From: Siphonodentalium dalli
Lineage: Eukaryota; Mollusca; Scaphopoda; Gadilida; Siphonodentaliidae
Direction: 5' to 3'
DNA length: 64,000 bases
Assembly: GCA_032622095.1 (NCBI GenBank)
Contig: CP136066.1
Coordinates: 173,723,164 to 173,787,163, forward strand
Shown here: in pieces, positions 58,401-64,000 of the stretch
Position numbering within the stretch: the stretch's first letter is position 1
Layout: every line of letters begins with the position of its first letter
The notes under the pieces: model-generated
Told to the model about the DNA's origin: nothing
The model's database searches: none
The model's input: only the letters and a program-made list of their open reading frames with translations
Position numbers and translations under genes: made by a program

Positions 58401-61400
58401 TACCTAAACAAGATTGAAGAATGGACAAACAAGCAGATTTCTGTTGCAGTTTACACCTGAGGTGGGGGGGGGGGGGGGGGGGGGGGTGGGAGCTCTATAT
58501 CACTAATGGTAGCAGTAAACAGCTCCACAATTAAAGGGACAGGCAGCCTTCATTGTAGTTTATAATTTAGATTAACATTATCAAATTATGATAACAACCT
58601 CAAGAATATACTAATAGTATAGCATAATGATGATATGAATGCGATAATATTCACAAAACATGCTTTGTGTCCGAGAAAATACAGGTCGACTGTTGTTTAG
58701 TTTCTCGCAAAAAATGCAGTAGATTGTTTATAAGCAGAATCACGATATTGCACCATTTCCTTATTTAGATTCTCGCGCTTTATAGGTCGGTTGTAAAAAC
58801 CCTAATTTGGTGCGCCTACAACTTATAGCTCACAATACGACGGTAGTAATATTCCTTATTTGGTATGTATGACCATATATCGGTTAGGAGAAAATGCTGA
58901 CTGGATTGAAAAATATTCATCTCTTTGCAAGAACAATTATATTATGTACACGTTTTCTGTCTGATCAATTCCCAATCATGAAGTAACGTGGATTAGCTTG
59001 ATTTTGAACTGACAGCGAGTAGAATAGGTTGTTTAAAATAAAATTAGTTGTGATTTGAATGCGATTGTTGATTGCGCCAATAATTTTATCTACGCATTCC
59101 ACAGCGCTACGGAACATTTTTATTGGACGATACAGTAGTTAAAAGTGTTTGTCTATATAAACAATCATAACATAACATTTTTTATGTTTGTTTACATAAC
59201 CAAGGGTACAATGTGACAATAACATTCAATGTACCCGATATCTATGATTTGTAAAAGAATAACATCTGTCTATTATATAATATTCTTTCTGTTTATGGCC
59301 GTTTTAGTGGATGTGACTATTTTAAAACCTCTACTCACAGGGAAGGCCGCCCACATCTTTAAAAGACAAAAGAAATTTTGCCACCCAAAGTTGGCTGCAT
59401 TAGCATGTTTCAGTAGCTAATTTTATTTGGGACAGATTAATTTTGCCATGAAATGCCATGCACATAGAAATTACCAATCCATGGCAAGTAACTGTTTATC
59501 TATCTTCAAATACCAGACTTTACCTGAATTACGTTTAATTTTTTTATTGAAAAAGGAATGACAAAGATGAAAGTGATAGTATCCTTTAGCATGTCCATGC
59601 TCGCAATCCCAGACAGAATAGAGTGGCCCCCCACTTTGCACAGGCCTACTCACTTTCTTGCGACATCTGGATTATCCGTTAGTCAACTTTGGCGTTATCT
59701 GTTACTTTGTTACACAAATTATAGAAAATATCTGATTTATCATTGGTTTTGATGATTCTCTATTATTCAAACAATTGTTTTGCTCATCGGTTTCGACAAT
59801 ATTCGGGGTGTTATACAACGATCACATTAACTTGCAGATCAGTTTGTTAAACTATTATCGGGAACTCAGTTCTTTTGTGGTATGAGTAAAAATATTTTCA
59901 TGGCATTTGTTACAGGTCTAATCAACGCGTTGAGCAGATTGTGTATTCGTATTCAGGGCCTCTGAAATAAGTAGGCTATAATAGACATAACCTTTCATGG
60001 CAATCAAATCAATGGCTATGTAAGAGTAACGTTTAGATCGCTGTTAAACTTTTAGGACATTTCGACGATAGGACCATTCATATTTAAATTGTGGCACATA
60101 CCTGAATAAAGTTAGTACTGATGGTTAACAAGGCGCATCAATATGATACATGATATATGATGCACTTTTAAATGTATGTGACAATAATTTCTTAAATATA
60201 TAGCAACATTATTACAAATACTTCTGACAGTGCTCTGGACTTACCTGCAATTTATAGAAATTATACAAGCCCCATGTTCCACAGTTGACATCAATCTTAC
60301 ATAACGTTGCATCGTATGGAATGTTCTGTTGCTTATCGGTTAATACTTCTCTGCAAAAAAAAAAATTAAATCCAGAATTAATAACAATCTCATCTGTATA
60401 TTCACATTTAGCATGGAAGTTGATAAAGGTATACAGTAATGCCCTAAATAATCGACTCCTTAAACACAGCAGAATTATTGGTAACTTTTCAGGATTTAGT
60501 CGGAAATATGGCTTGTTGCCATTCAAAGGAAAGCTCTGTATATATATAAGAGAATGCAATGGCACAGGATCATTAATGCTGCACCAGCGCAGCTCCGGTC
60601 ATGAAAGAGTTAAGACCCAATATTTATTATAAATCAGGAATTAAAATCTGACGAGAATCACATTCATGATTTTCGAAAAAGCAGTGGATCGCTGTAGAAA
60701 TGCTATATTTTGATTCTTGCAAATTTTATGGATTTTAATTATTATAATTATTTTATGGCGGCAATTTCAACCGAGGACATTTTTGTGACTACACTGGACT
60801 ATATCAGATTAACTAGCGGATACACTGAGATCATTCTCACTAAAACATACCCAACATCCTTCATACCCAAGTATTTGTCTGGTTTGACTGTATTAGTGTA
60901 ACTTACCCGACGTCCTTCATACCACAGCATTTGTCTGGTTTGACCGTATTAGTGGACACGCTGCCATTACTCTCAGTGGAGTCATGTAGTTTTGTGAGCA
61001 TTTCAGTTGCGTCGGCTTGGAAATCAACACTCTTGTTCTCTATCTTGTCTGCCACTTCAAATGCAGCAAACGAGGTTTTTTCCTACAAAAATACAATTGA
61101 ATTAATCAACACCGAAATATGGAGGAAATCATTGGTAGAAAAGTTTATTTTCTTTCGAAAACCAAGAAGTATTGTTTTGAAAAGTGTGCAAATTTTTTTC
61201 TAATCGTGTCTTTTTCCAGAAAATAAACCTTGCTTGCACAAGTTAAGTGTTCTAGTTTCTAATTAATCTTTTAGTTGAAGATGTAGCTTCATTTCCTGAG
61301 TAAGCCTGAGGACCCCAGAAGGTGAATTTAGTGACGCTATCCTGCTAGCATCACCTAATTCACCCTCTGGGGACCTCATTCTGCTCAGGCCTCAATCTTC

Positions 61401-63936
61401 TGAGAAATCTATAATCTCAAATTAACATTGTTTTTAGTTACTTTTTCCCTTGTGTTCAGTTTTTGTATCCCATAATTTGCAAAAAGATAAAACACATAAT
61501 CAAGGTAATAATAAACTTCAACTGGGGAACTTCAATCTGATCCTAGATCTCCCATAACAGTTGAGGCGCAAGCAGAATGAGGTTCCCAGAGGGTGAATTT
61601 GGTGATGCTATCCCGTATAGTGGGCAAGCATCACCAAATTCACTCTCTGTGGACCTCATTCTGCATGGCCTCATCTGCTATGGGAGACATAGACTCAGAT
61701 TGAAGTTTCCAAATGGTGAATATTGTTATGTACACCCATTGGGAACCTTGATTATGCAATGTGTCATCTGCCAATTTGGGGATATAGAGAAACTAAACTA
61801 AAAAAGAAATAGAATCTATGTGAAGAAGTTTCTATAGAAATCAGATAATAAAGAAACTTTCCAAAGATGAGGCCTAAGCAGAATGAGGTCCACAGAGGGT
61901 AAATTTAGTTATGCTAGCCCGCTATGCGGGATAGCGTCACTAAATTCGCCCACTGGGGACCTCATTCTGCAAATGTCAGACACACTATATCCAGGCTTGT
62001 ACCTGAGAAAATTTATCTTCTAAGGCTTTTTACTGACTTTGAAAGAAACTCTTCGTGCCCTATCAGCAAGTATGAATTTAGTGTGTCTTACATTCGCAGA
62101 AAGAGATCCCCAGAGGGTGAATTTAATGACACTATCCCGCACAGTTGGCTAAGTCACCAAATTCTCCCTCTCGGCAGCTCATTCTGCTTAGTCCTCAACT
62201 GTTGTTGGAGGCCTAGATCAGTTTGAAGTTCCCCAGCTCACCCATTAGTCACCCATTAGTCACCTCGATTATGCATTTTTTCTTCACCAAATTAGGGGTT
62301 ATAGAAAGTGAAAAGAATGAAAAAAGTAACTAAAAACACGGTTTATTTGAGACTATAGATACTTCCCAGAAGATGAGGCCTAAGCATAATGAGGTCCCAT
62401 AGGGTGAATCCCACTGTGTGGGATAGCATCACTAAATTCACCCTCTGGGGACCTCATTCTGAAACTGACAAGACACACTATTTGCAGACTGGATCATGTC
62501 TATGTGGTTGGTACTCACAATCTTGTCCTCTTTCACACCCGTAAGCTTCTGTAACATCTTCGCCAACTTGGGTGCACCCTGGATGATAGCATGTTGTAAG
62601 GGAGATAACCCTGCACTGTCAACTTTCTCTAGCGGAGCACCGGCTTTGGCGAGAATGTGTAGAAGACCATCATTATCAAAGGTGCCTAAATCGAGTGGAC
62701 GGACGAGGTGGTGTATCACTGTCCATCCCTGCTTATCTGCTGCCGCCAAATCTACTGGACTCGTCTTCTCTACAGTCGTAAAACTGTTCTCTACAAAACA
62801 GACGAGATCATGCGGAACTGTTGATCGCAATGAGAGCGGCATAACATATTGGTCTATCAATTGACAATATATATCTTAAAAGGATGTTTCTTTATATATT
62901 GGCCATGCTTGGATGCATATTATAGGTTACAAACACTAAGTACTACAGTTTTAGTTTTAAATTTTAAGTCAATTTAACCCTTTATGACTGGAGCTTCCTG
63001 AAATTTTGCAAAAACTCTGTGCAAATGCATTCTCTTATATATGCTAGTCTCCCATACAGAGCCTTGCATATATAGAGAGTCCATTGGCCTAACAATATTT
63101 ACCTTGACATTGTAAACAAGTGCATTCTCTTATATATGCAAGGCTCCCTATGAGAGACTCGCATATATAAGAGAATGCACTGGCACAGGATCTTTAAAGT
63201 TGCACAAACGCAGCCCCATCATGAAAGGGTTAAAAGGATGTTTTTTTTATATATTGGCCATGCTTGGATGCATATTATAGGCTACAAACAGCAAGTACTA
63301 CGGTTTTAGTTTTAAATTGTACGTTAATTTAAAAACTATAGTTTGGTTTAAAGGTGAAATTTGATCTTAATCTTGATTTTGTCGATGAATGACTAACTAT
63401 TTCTGCAAAAAAAAACTTGATATTGAGTTGTTAAAAAAAAGCTTACCTTTTCCAAGTGATGTTATTTTTTTCAGCGATGGCTGTTTGACCAAGGCAGTAA
63501 CAGAGGGATCTTTCTCATCATCGGATTTATCTCCCGATTCATCCCCATCGTCCTCGTCATCATCGACGATGTCTGTGTCCTTATCACTATCATCATCTTG
63601 CTCCTCTTCATCAGAATCATTCCCGAAATCGTCACCCGCATCGTCCATTTCATCTTCGTCCTCATTCATATCACCATCATCGTCATCATCATCATTCCCA
63701 AAATCATTGTCATCGTTATCGTCTTCTTCTGGTTCAGCCTCCTCTTCCACCTCCTCCTTATCGTCTCCATTAGACTCAGCAACGACTACCGGGACGTCGT
63801 CATCATACTTTATTCGGAACACTTGACGTGACAGCTGTTTAGACAGGTTGGTTTTTAAACCAGGTTTAGCTGTCTCCGTCGCCTGAGTTGGGTCATATTT
63901 GTAGTTCAGCAACAACTTTGCTAGCTGTGCATCATT
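46317..63936 (-). CDS. PARP: Ankyrin/WGR poly(ADP-ribose) polymerase (14 exons, open at 5' end)
   Basis: The enzyme transfers ADP-ribose from NAD+ to acceptors and builds poly(ADP-ribose), typically in DNA-damage signalling. Joining, in order, 63936-63447, 62874-62519, 61082-60907, 60350-60245, 58280-58114, 57719-57581, 57085-56964, 55385-55304, 54278-54101, 51942-51835, 50307-50114, 47884-47792, 47330-47207 and 46453-46317 gives 2,472 nt, one frame to TAG, all GT-AG. Residues below number this partial product: acidic tract about 57-145, ankyrin-like about 200-275, WGR about 345-455, PARP regulatory helical domain about 450-605, catalytic domain about 620-823. The catalytic triad is His675 (LLWHGS), Tyr709 (GLYTAD) and Glu806 (YNEFIVF), so poly-chain synthesis is expected. 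Domain order resembles invertebrate PARPs with ankyrins plus WGR (e.g. nematode PME-5). The start codon lies beyond 63,936. The family is certain; the subfamily is inferred. Confidence 0.95.
46454..46757. repeat. 42-bp tandem array carrying splice-acceptor copies
   Basis: The unit (+ strand) is CTAAAACATAAAATACACAA then TAATTAACCCCTTTATCACT then AA. There are about 7-8 copies, one internally shortened near 46640. On the - strand each full unit ends ATTTTATGTTTTAG, identical to the acceptor of the last PARP exon, which is the terminal copy. Confidence 0.93.
46876..47017. mobile_element. A-family MITE, large central deletion
   Basis: Left arm complete to AAGCTCTCACT; the right arm resumes at GTGGCTAAGGAGTCGATT. 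TA on the right side. Confidence 0.9.
47207..47330 (-). CDS. PARP: PARP exon 13 (catalytic domain)
   Basis: Acceptor CCTTTCAG, start VALGNVRESTQHEDITHTHF, end DGYNVTTPY. VALGN is the conserved segment VALGxMxE of PARPs. Donor TATG|GTAAGA, phase 1. Confidence 0.94.
47792..47884 (-). CDS. PARP: PARP exon 12 (catalytic Tyr)
   Basis: Acceptor CTTCCAG, translation GLYTADCFAKCEAYSYNLST, then NSRLALLCE. The Tyr of GLYTAD is the second triad residue (residue 709). The residue at the position of human PARP1 Ser904 is Cys (717); the nicotinamide-stacking Tyr (720) is kept. Donor GAG|GTAATT. Confidence 0.96.
47926..48195. mobile_element. B-family TTAA element
   Basis: TTAACACTTTCTATAGTGAA left and TAGTATAGAAAGAGTTAA right. 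Inner inverted repeat AAGTTCAACAAATGATC. In the PARP intron 12 region. Confidence 0.82.
48192..48290. mobile_element. B-family fragment sharing a TTAA with its neighbour
   Basis: TTAACCCTTACTGTACTGAA then CACAGTTATAACTGTATACA then TTGGAATGGTCTATTATT; truncated at the right into an unrelated repeat. Confidence 0.72.
48290..48610 (-). repeat. Unassigned repeat-like segment
   Basis: ACAAGAGCTGGGTTGTCGCC at the left and GGACAGCACGACGGACGATA toward the right have the flavour of Helitron-like termini common in molluscs, but I see no second copy here. Low support. Confidence 0.3.
48803..49854 (+). mobile_element. D-family Helitron-like element
   Basis: Starts GAAAGTGTCAATCACAG, has about six core units with AAGATGGCCACCAG and CCAAAATGACTCGTTCCC, and ends GGCAATAGCTTAAACTT with a hairpin and GTTGAGCTAA. 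It sits inside the PARP gene, opposite to its transcription. Confidence 0.83.
49925..50062. mobile_element. F-family half element
   Basis: One complete hairpin: GCAGAATGAGGTCCCCAGAA to GTGGACCTCATTCTG around a CCAGCCCACTGTACAGG centre. The other half is absent. Confidence 0.78.
50114..50307 (-). CDS. PARP: PARP exon 11 (catalytic His)
   Basis: Acceptor ACCATATAG, phase 1 completed as Ser. It contains NHRLLWHGSSVANFISILNR with the NAD+-binding His (residue 675 of the partial product), then GLLICPPEVPQTGALFGE. Donor GAA|GTGAGT, phase 0. It aligns with LLWHGSR and GLRIAPPEAPxTGYMFGK of PARP1. Confidence 0.97.
50308..50944 (-). other. Intron stretch without recognised elements
   Basis: Contains a 23-bp tandem pair (ACTAAATATTTTCTAAACAA at about 50770-50815) and otherwise nothing I can assign. 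Confidence 0.5.
50945..51340 (-). repeat. G-family dispersed repeat, reversed
   Basis: The reverse complement starts AAAGTGATGTGAAACACTCC and is collinear with 2867-3250 over nearly the whole length. Confidence 0.78.
51490..51735 (+). repeat. Possible retroposon tail
   Basis: AGTGCCCCTGATGTCAACAG through TTCAGCTCCGAGGGTCCAGC to AGTTTTATTAGTATATATAT resembles the 3' end of non-LTR or SINE elements that finish in short ATA repeats. Single copy here, so a tentative call. Confidence 0.35.
51835..51942 (-). CDS. PARP: PARP exon 10 (start of catalytic domain)
   Basis: The acceptor TTATTTAAG is followed by AT completing Asp, then MHPLDYMYHAIGCRIELMNQ, equivalent to the HPLDxxYxxLxCxLxPL start of the PARP catalytic fold. 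Donor TCAT|GTGAGT, phase 1. Nine upstream tandem copies of the acceptor and first 30 coding bases occupy 51959-52518. Only this copy continues into open coding sequence. Confidence 0.95.
51959..52518. repeat. 60-63-bp tandem array with nine copies of a PARP splice acceptor and exon start
   Basis: The unit (+ strand) is CATGATACATGTAGTCCAAT then GGATGCATATCTGAAACATT then AAATTAGAGATAAATTACAA then CGT. On the - strand each reads TTTCAG then ATATGCATCCATTGGACTAC then ATGTATCATG, the same 30 bases that open PARP exon 10. After those bases each copy runs into an in-frame TAA. Confidence 0.96.
52519..52762. mobile_element. C1 double-hairpin element
   Basis: TTAACCCTTTCATGGCG left and GTCATGGAAGAGTTA right. 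It is inserted exactly at the edge of the exon-copy array (TTAGAG|TTAA). Confidence 0.83.
53160..53980 (+). mobile_element. D-family Helitron-like element, diverged core
   Basis: Starts GAAAGTGTCGATGACACT and ends GGCAATAGCTCAAACTT, hairpin, GTTGAGCTAA. Core units (CCAAGATGACTGTCGGCAG, CCAAGATGGCAGCTGGCAG) differ clearly from the other D copies: a separate subfamily. In PARP intron 9. Confidence 0.82.
54101..54278 (-). CDS. PARP: PARP exon 9 (end of regulatory domain)
   Basis: Acceptor TTCTATTCAG, start ILNLTNDYYHLVPQSGYEYE, then IDNKKQLKAQLSNISNLIDL. FYxLIPHxFG and the K-xx-LxxLxDIE helix of PARPs are recognisable. Donor AAAG|GTGAGA, phase 1. The next intron contains a D element, a C1 element and nine copies of the next acceptor. 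Confidence 0.93.
54279..55008 (-). other. Intron stretch, one possible decayed repeat
   Basis: The segment 54580-54860 repeats ATCAACAAAATCAGTTGATA twice (54532 and 54685) and has AAGGGCTGTAACTCC, a phrase seen in mollusc repeats. Nothing else assigned. Confidence 0.4.
55009..55250. mobile_element. C1 double-hairpin element
   Basis: TTAACCCTTTCATGATGGG and CCCATCATGAAAGGGTTAA ends; spacer TTACAAGGTCAAGGTAAATA. It ends 53 bp from PARP exon 8. Confidence 0.88.
55304..55385 (-). CDS. PARP: PARP exon 8 (regulatory domain, 82 nt)
   Basis: Acceptor ATTGTTTCAG, one base completing Ser, then ELIEIVQKQRDNTLAIVSAE and HEQNSEK. Donor AAG|GTATTA is weaker than the others. Helical, as expected for this part of the domain. 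Confidence 0.88.
55435..55822. mobile_element. F-family double-hairpin element, complete
   Basis: AGTGTCTGACATTTGCAG left and CTGCAAATGTCAGAG right. Both hairpins present, with the TTTTATCTTCTGCAAAGTA and GGGGATATAGAAATTCAAC linker. Confidence 0.87.
56541..56797. repeat. F fragment flanked by about 54-bp direct repeats
   Basis: GATACATTTGCTTGAAAACT then GTACAAAAATTT occurs at 56541 and 56743. The enclosed 56598-56740 is almost identical to 55490-55628 of the F element 1 kb away. Confidence 0.9.
56964..57085 (-). CDS. PARP: PARP exon 7 (regulatory helical domain)
   Basis: Acceptor ATCTACAG, translation TNVKMLKLAMNKAGIDGELM then PLGRIQRNVLAEAGKILHQL. This is the M-xxx-DxxxxPLGKLxxxQI motif typical of the PARP regulatory domain. 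Donor CTAAG|GTATGA, phase 2. Confidence 0.94.
57131..57493. mobile_element. C1 element, compound (one and a half copies)
   Basis: TTATCCCTTTCATAACGGG left. A first copy runs to GGCACAGGG, followed by a second TTCATGACGGGAGCTGCG start and a single shortened hairpin, ending GTCATGGAAGGGTTAA. Confidence 0.82.
57581..57719 (-). CDS. PARP: PARP exon 6 (WGR end to regulatory domain)
   Basis: Acceptor TCTTTCCAG. After one base completing Ile it reads FTNHPKKYRLVQ and later SSLPEHIRDLVASM. Donor ATG|GTGAGT, phase 0. The LPEHIRDLVASM segment corresponds to the first helix of the PARP regulatory domain (L-xx-V-QELIKLI in PARP1). Confidence 0.9.
58114..58280 (-). CDS. PARP: PARP exon 5 (WGR core)
   Basis: Acceptor CTTTACAG, then ILWLPGKGIYDVFTRWGRIG, with the signature RWGR(I/V)G, and later AIKEFCKIFKQKTGNDW. 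Donor AAAAT|GTAAGT, phase 2. WGR domains bind DNA ends and relay activation to the catalytic part in PARP1, 2 and 3. Confidence 0.96.
58281..60244 (-). other. PARP intron 4, no element recognised
   Basis: A run of 23 G on the + strand at 58464-58486. Otherwise AT-rich sequence without repeats or genes I can support. Confidence 0.5.
60245..60350 (-). CDS. PARP: PARP exon 4 (start of WGR domain)
   Basis: Acceptor TTTTTGCAG, phase 2 completed as Gly, then EVLTDKQQNIPYDATLCKID and GTWGLYNFYKLQ. Donor CAG|GTAAGT, phase 0. This matches the first strands of WGR domains (xYNxYxLQLL pattern). Confidence 0.92.
60434..60538. mobile_element. A-family MITE, half, fused to a C1 fragment
   Basis: CAGTAATGCCC through to GGAAAGCTCT, then it stops. 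C1 sequence (TATATATATAAGAGAATGCA) follows with no gap. Confidence 0.85.
60539..60613. mobile_element. C1 right-end fragment
   Basis: AAGAGAATGCAATGGCACAG through GCACCAGCGCAGCTCC to GTCATGAAAGAGTTAA; only the last half hairpin and outer end. Confidence 0.8.
60850..60963 (-). repeat. Tandem duplication of PARP exon 3 end plus donor (56-bp period)
   Basis: On the - strand, ACTAATACGGTCAAACCAGA then CAAATGCTGTGGTATGAAGG then ACGTCGG|GTAAGT is followed at once by a copy ending GATGTTGG|GTATGT. The second copy lies wholly in the intron and is about 85% alike by eye. Confidence 0.9.
60907..61082 (-). CDS. PARP: PARP exon 3 (linker)
   Basis: Acceptor TTTTTGTAG, translation beginning EKTSFAAFEVADKIENKSVD and ending KPDKCCGMKDV. 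Donor GTCGG|GTAAGT, phase 2. It is a linker between the ankyrin-like region and WGR with no domain I recognise. The last 45 nt and the donor have a second, diverged copy directly downstream at about 60850-60906. Confidence 0.88.
61300..61998. mobile_element. F-family elements, tandem pair
   Basis: Three to four hairpins of the GAGGTCCCCAGAGGGTGAAT type with the usual linkers; right end CTGCAAATGTCAGACAC. Probably one complete copy plus a truncated one. Confidence 0.78.
62070..62480. mobile_element. F-family double-hairpin element
   Basis: AGTGTGTCTTACATTCGCAG left. Hairpins are at 62098-62190 and 62380-62462. It ends about 40 bp from the PARP exon 2 donor. Confidence 0.82.
62519..62874 (-). 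CDS. PARP: PARP exon 2 (ankyrin-like repeats)
   Basis: Acceptor CCTTTTAAG, phase 1 completed as Asp. The segments DKQGWTVIHHLV, NDGLLHILAKAGAPLEKVD and SAGLSPLQHAIIQGAPKLAK have the G-x-TPLH-like pattern and helix pair spacing of ankyrin repeats, somewhat degenerate. Donor ATT|GTGAGT, phase 0. An F element lies within 45 bp of the donor. Confidence 0.92.
62878..63335. repeat. About 105-bp direct repeats around a C1 element
   Basis: AAAAGGATGTTT then ATATATTGGCCATGCTTGGA then TGCATATTATAGG occurs at 62878-62986 and again at 63233-63335, about 93% alike by eye, with a C1 element exactly between them. Confidence 0.92.
62984..63233. mobile_element. C1 double-hairpin element
   Basis: TTAACCCTTTATGACTGG and CATCATGAAAGGGTTAA ends, spacer TACCTTGACATTGTAAAC, TTAA on both sides. 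Confidence 0.88.
63447..63936 (-). CDS. PARP: PARP exon 1 of window (ankyrin-like start and acidic tract)
   Basis: Acceptor (minus strand) CTATTATAG. The product starts NDAQLAKLLLNYKYDPTQAT, which looks like the end of an ankyrin helix pair. After KQLSRQVFRIKYDDD comes about 90 residues made mostly of Asp and Glu with few basic residues. Donor AAAG|GTAAGC, leaving phase 1. The acidic tract is presumably a flexible linker or a basic-partner/histone-binding segment (inference). The antisense strand reads as a Ser-rich open frame, which is a shadow. Confidence 0.9.
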
Positions 63937-64000
63937 CTATAATAGAAAAGACTGAGAAGATGATGATTCCAGAATCATTGAAAACAAGAGGACTGCACCA

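Noticed and set aside
63389..63826. Ser-rich open frame of 145 codons on the + strand
   Set aside because: It is the antisense of the PARP Asp/Glu tract. Low-complexity codons give a long frame by chance, and the - strand reading joins correctly to the other PARP exons.
1..64000. tRNA, rRNA, snRNA or spliced-leader genes
   Set aside because: I looked for A/B-box pairs and familiar snRNA words on both strands and found none I could fold into a convincing gene. A covariance-model search would be decisive.

Overview
The window is animal genomic DNA: AT-rich, with interrupted coding sequence, GT-AG introns and very dense short transposons. It holds the 3' part of one gene on the + strand and most of a second gene on the - strand, arranged tail to tail. 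The organism is probably a lophotrochozoan, most likely a mollusc. That is inference, based mainly on Helitron-like elements with tandem-repeat cores of about 160 bp, a type I know best from bivalves and gastropods.

Region 1 (1-27,750, + strand): thirteen exons of alpha-actinin, running from the spectrin-repeat rod through the two C-terminal EF-hands to a stop at 27,355-27,357. All joins are phase-consistent and give 1,501 nt, about 500 residues. The N-terminal actin-binding domain lies upstream of the window. The longest intron (8,236-18,951) is full of small elements.

Region 2 (27,750-46,300): intergenic DNA with no convincing gene. Two blocks of tandem-cored Helitron-like elements face each other (34,251-35,470 and 35,651-38,947). 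A TTAA-flanked element at 38,965-41,166 is split by later insertions.

Region 3 (46,317-63,936, - strand): fourteen exons of a poly(ADP-ribose) polymerase. They give 2,472 nt and 823 residues to the stop, open at the 5' end. Domain order is a short ankyrin-like start, a very acidic tract, ankyrin-like repeats, a WGR domain, the PARP regulatory helical domain and a catalytic domain with an intact H-Y-E triad. This resembles invertebrate nuclear PARPs of the ankyrin + WGR type (such as nematode PME-5), not true tankyrase, which has a SAM domain and no WGR.

Repeat families (my own labels). A: palindromes of up to about 213 bp with CAGTAATGC ends and TA flanks. B: TTAA-CCCTTTCTATACTA ends. C1, C2 and C3: three unrelated terminal sequences around one shared double-hairpin core. 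D: Helitron/Helentron-like with tandem core. E: TTAA-AGGCCCAC ends, able to carry a 47-bp minisatellite. F: double hairpin with a GCAGAATGAGGTCC motif. G and H: dispersed repeats of about 380 and 550 bp.

The most unusual signals are these. (i) Exon-intron junctions of both genes have been tandemly duplicated into the neighbouring intron, including nine extra copies of the acceptor plus exon start in front of the exon that opens the PARP catalytic domain. (ii) One double-hairpin core is shared by elements with different termini. (iii) Palindromic elements show matching substitutions in both arms. The two genes are not functionally linked in any way I can see.
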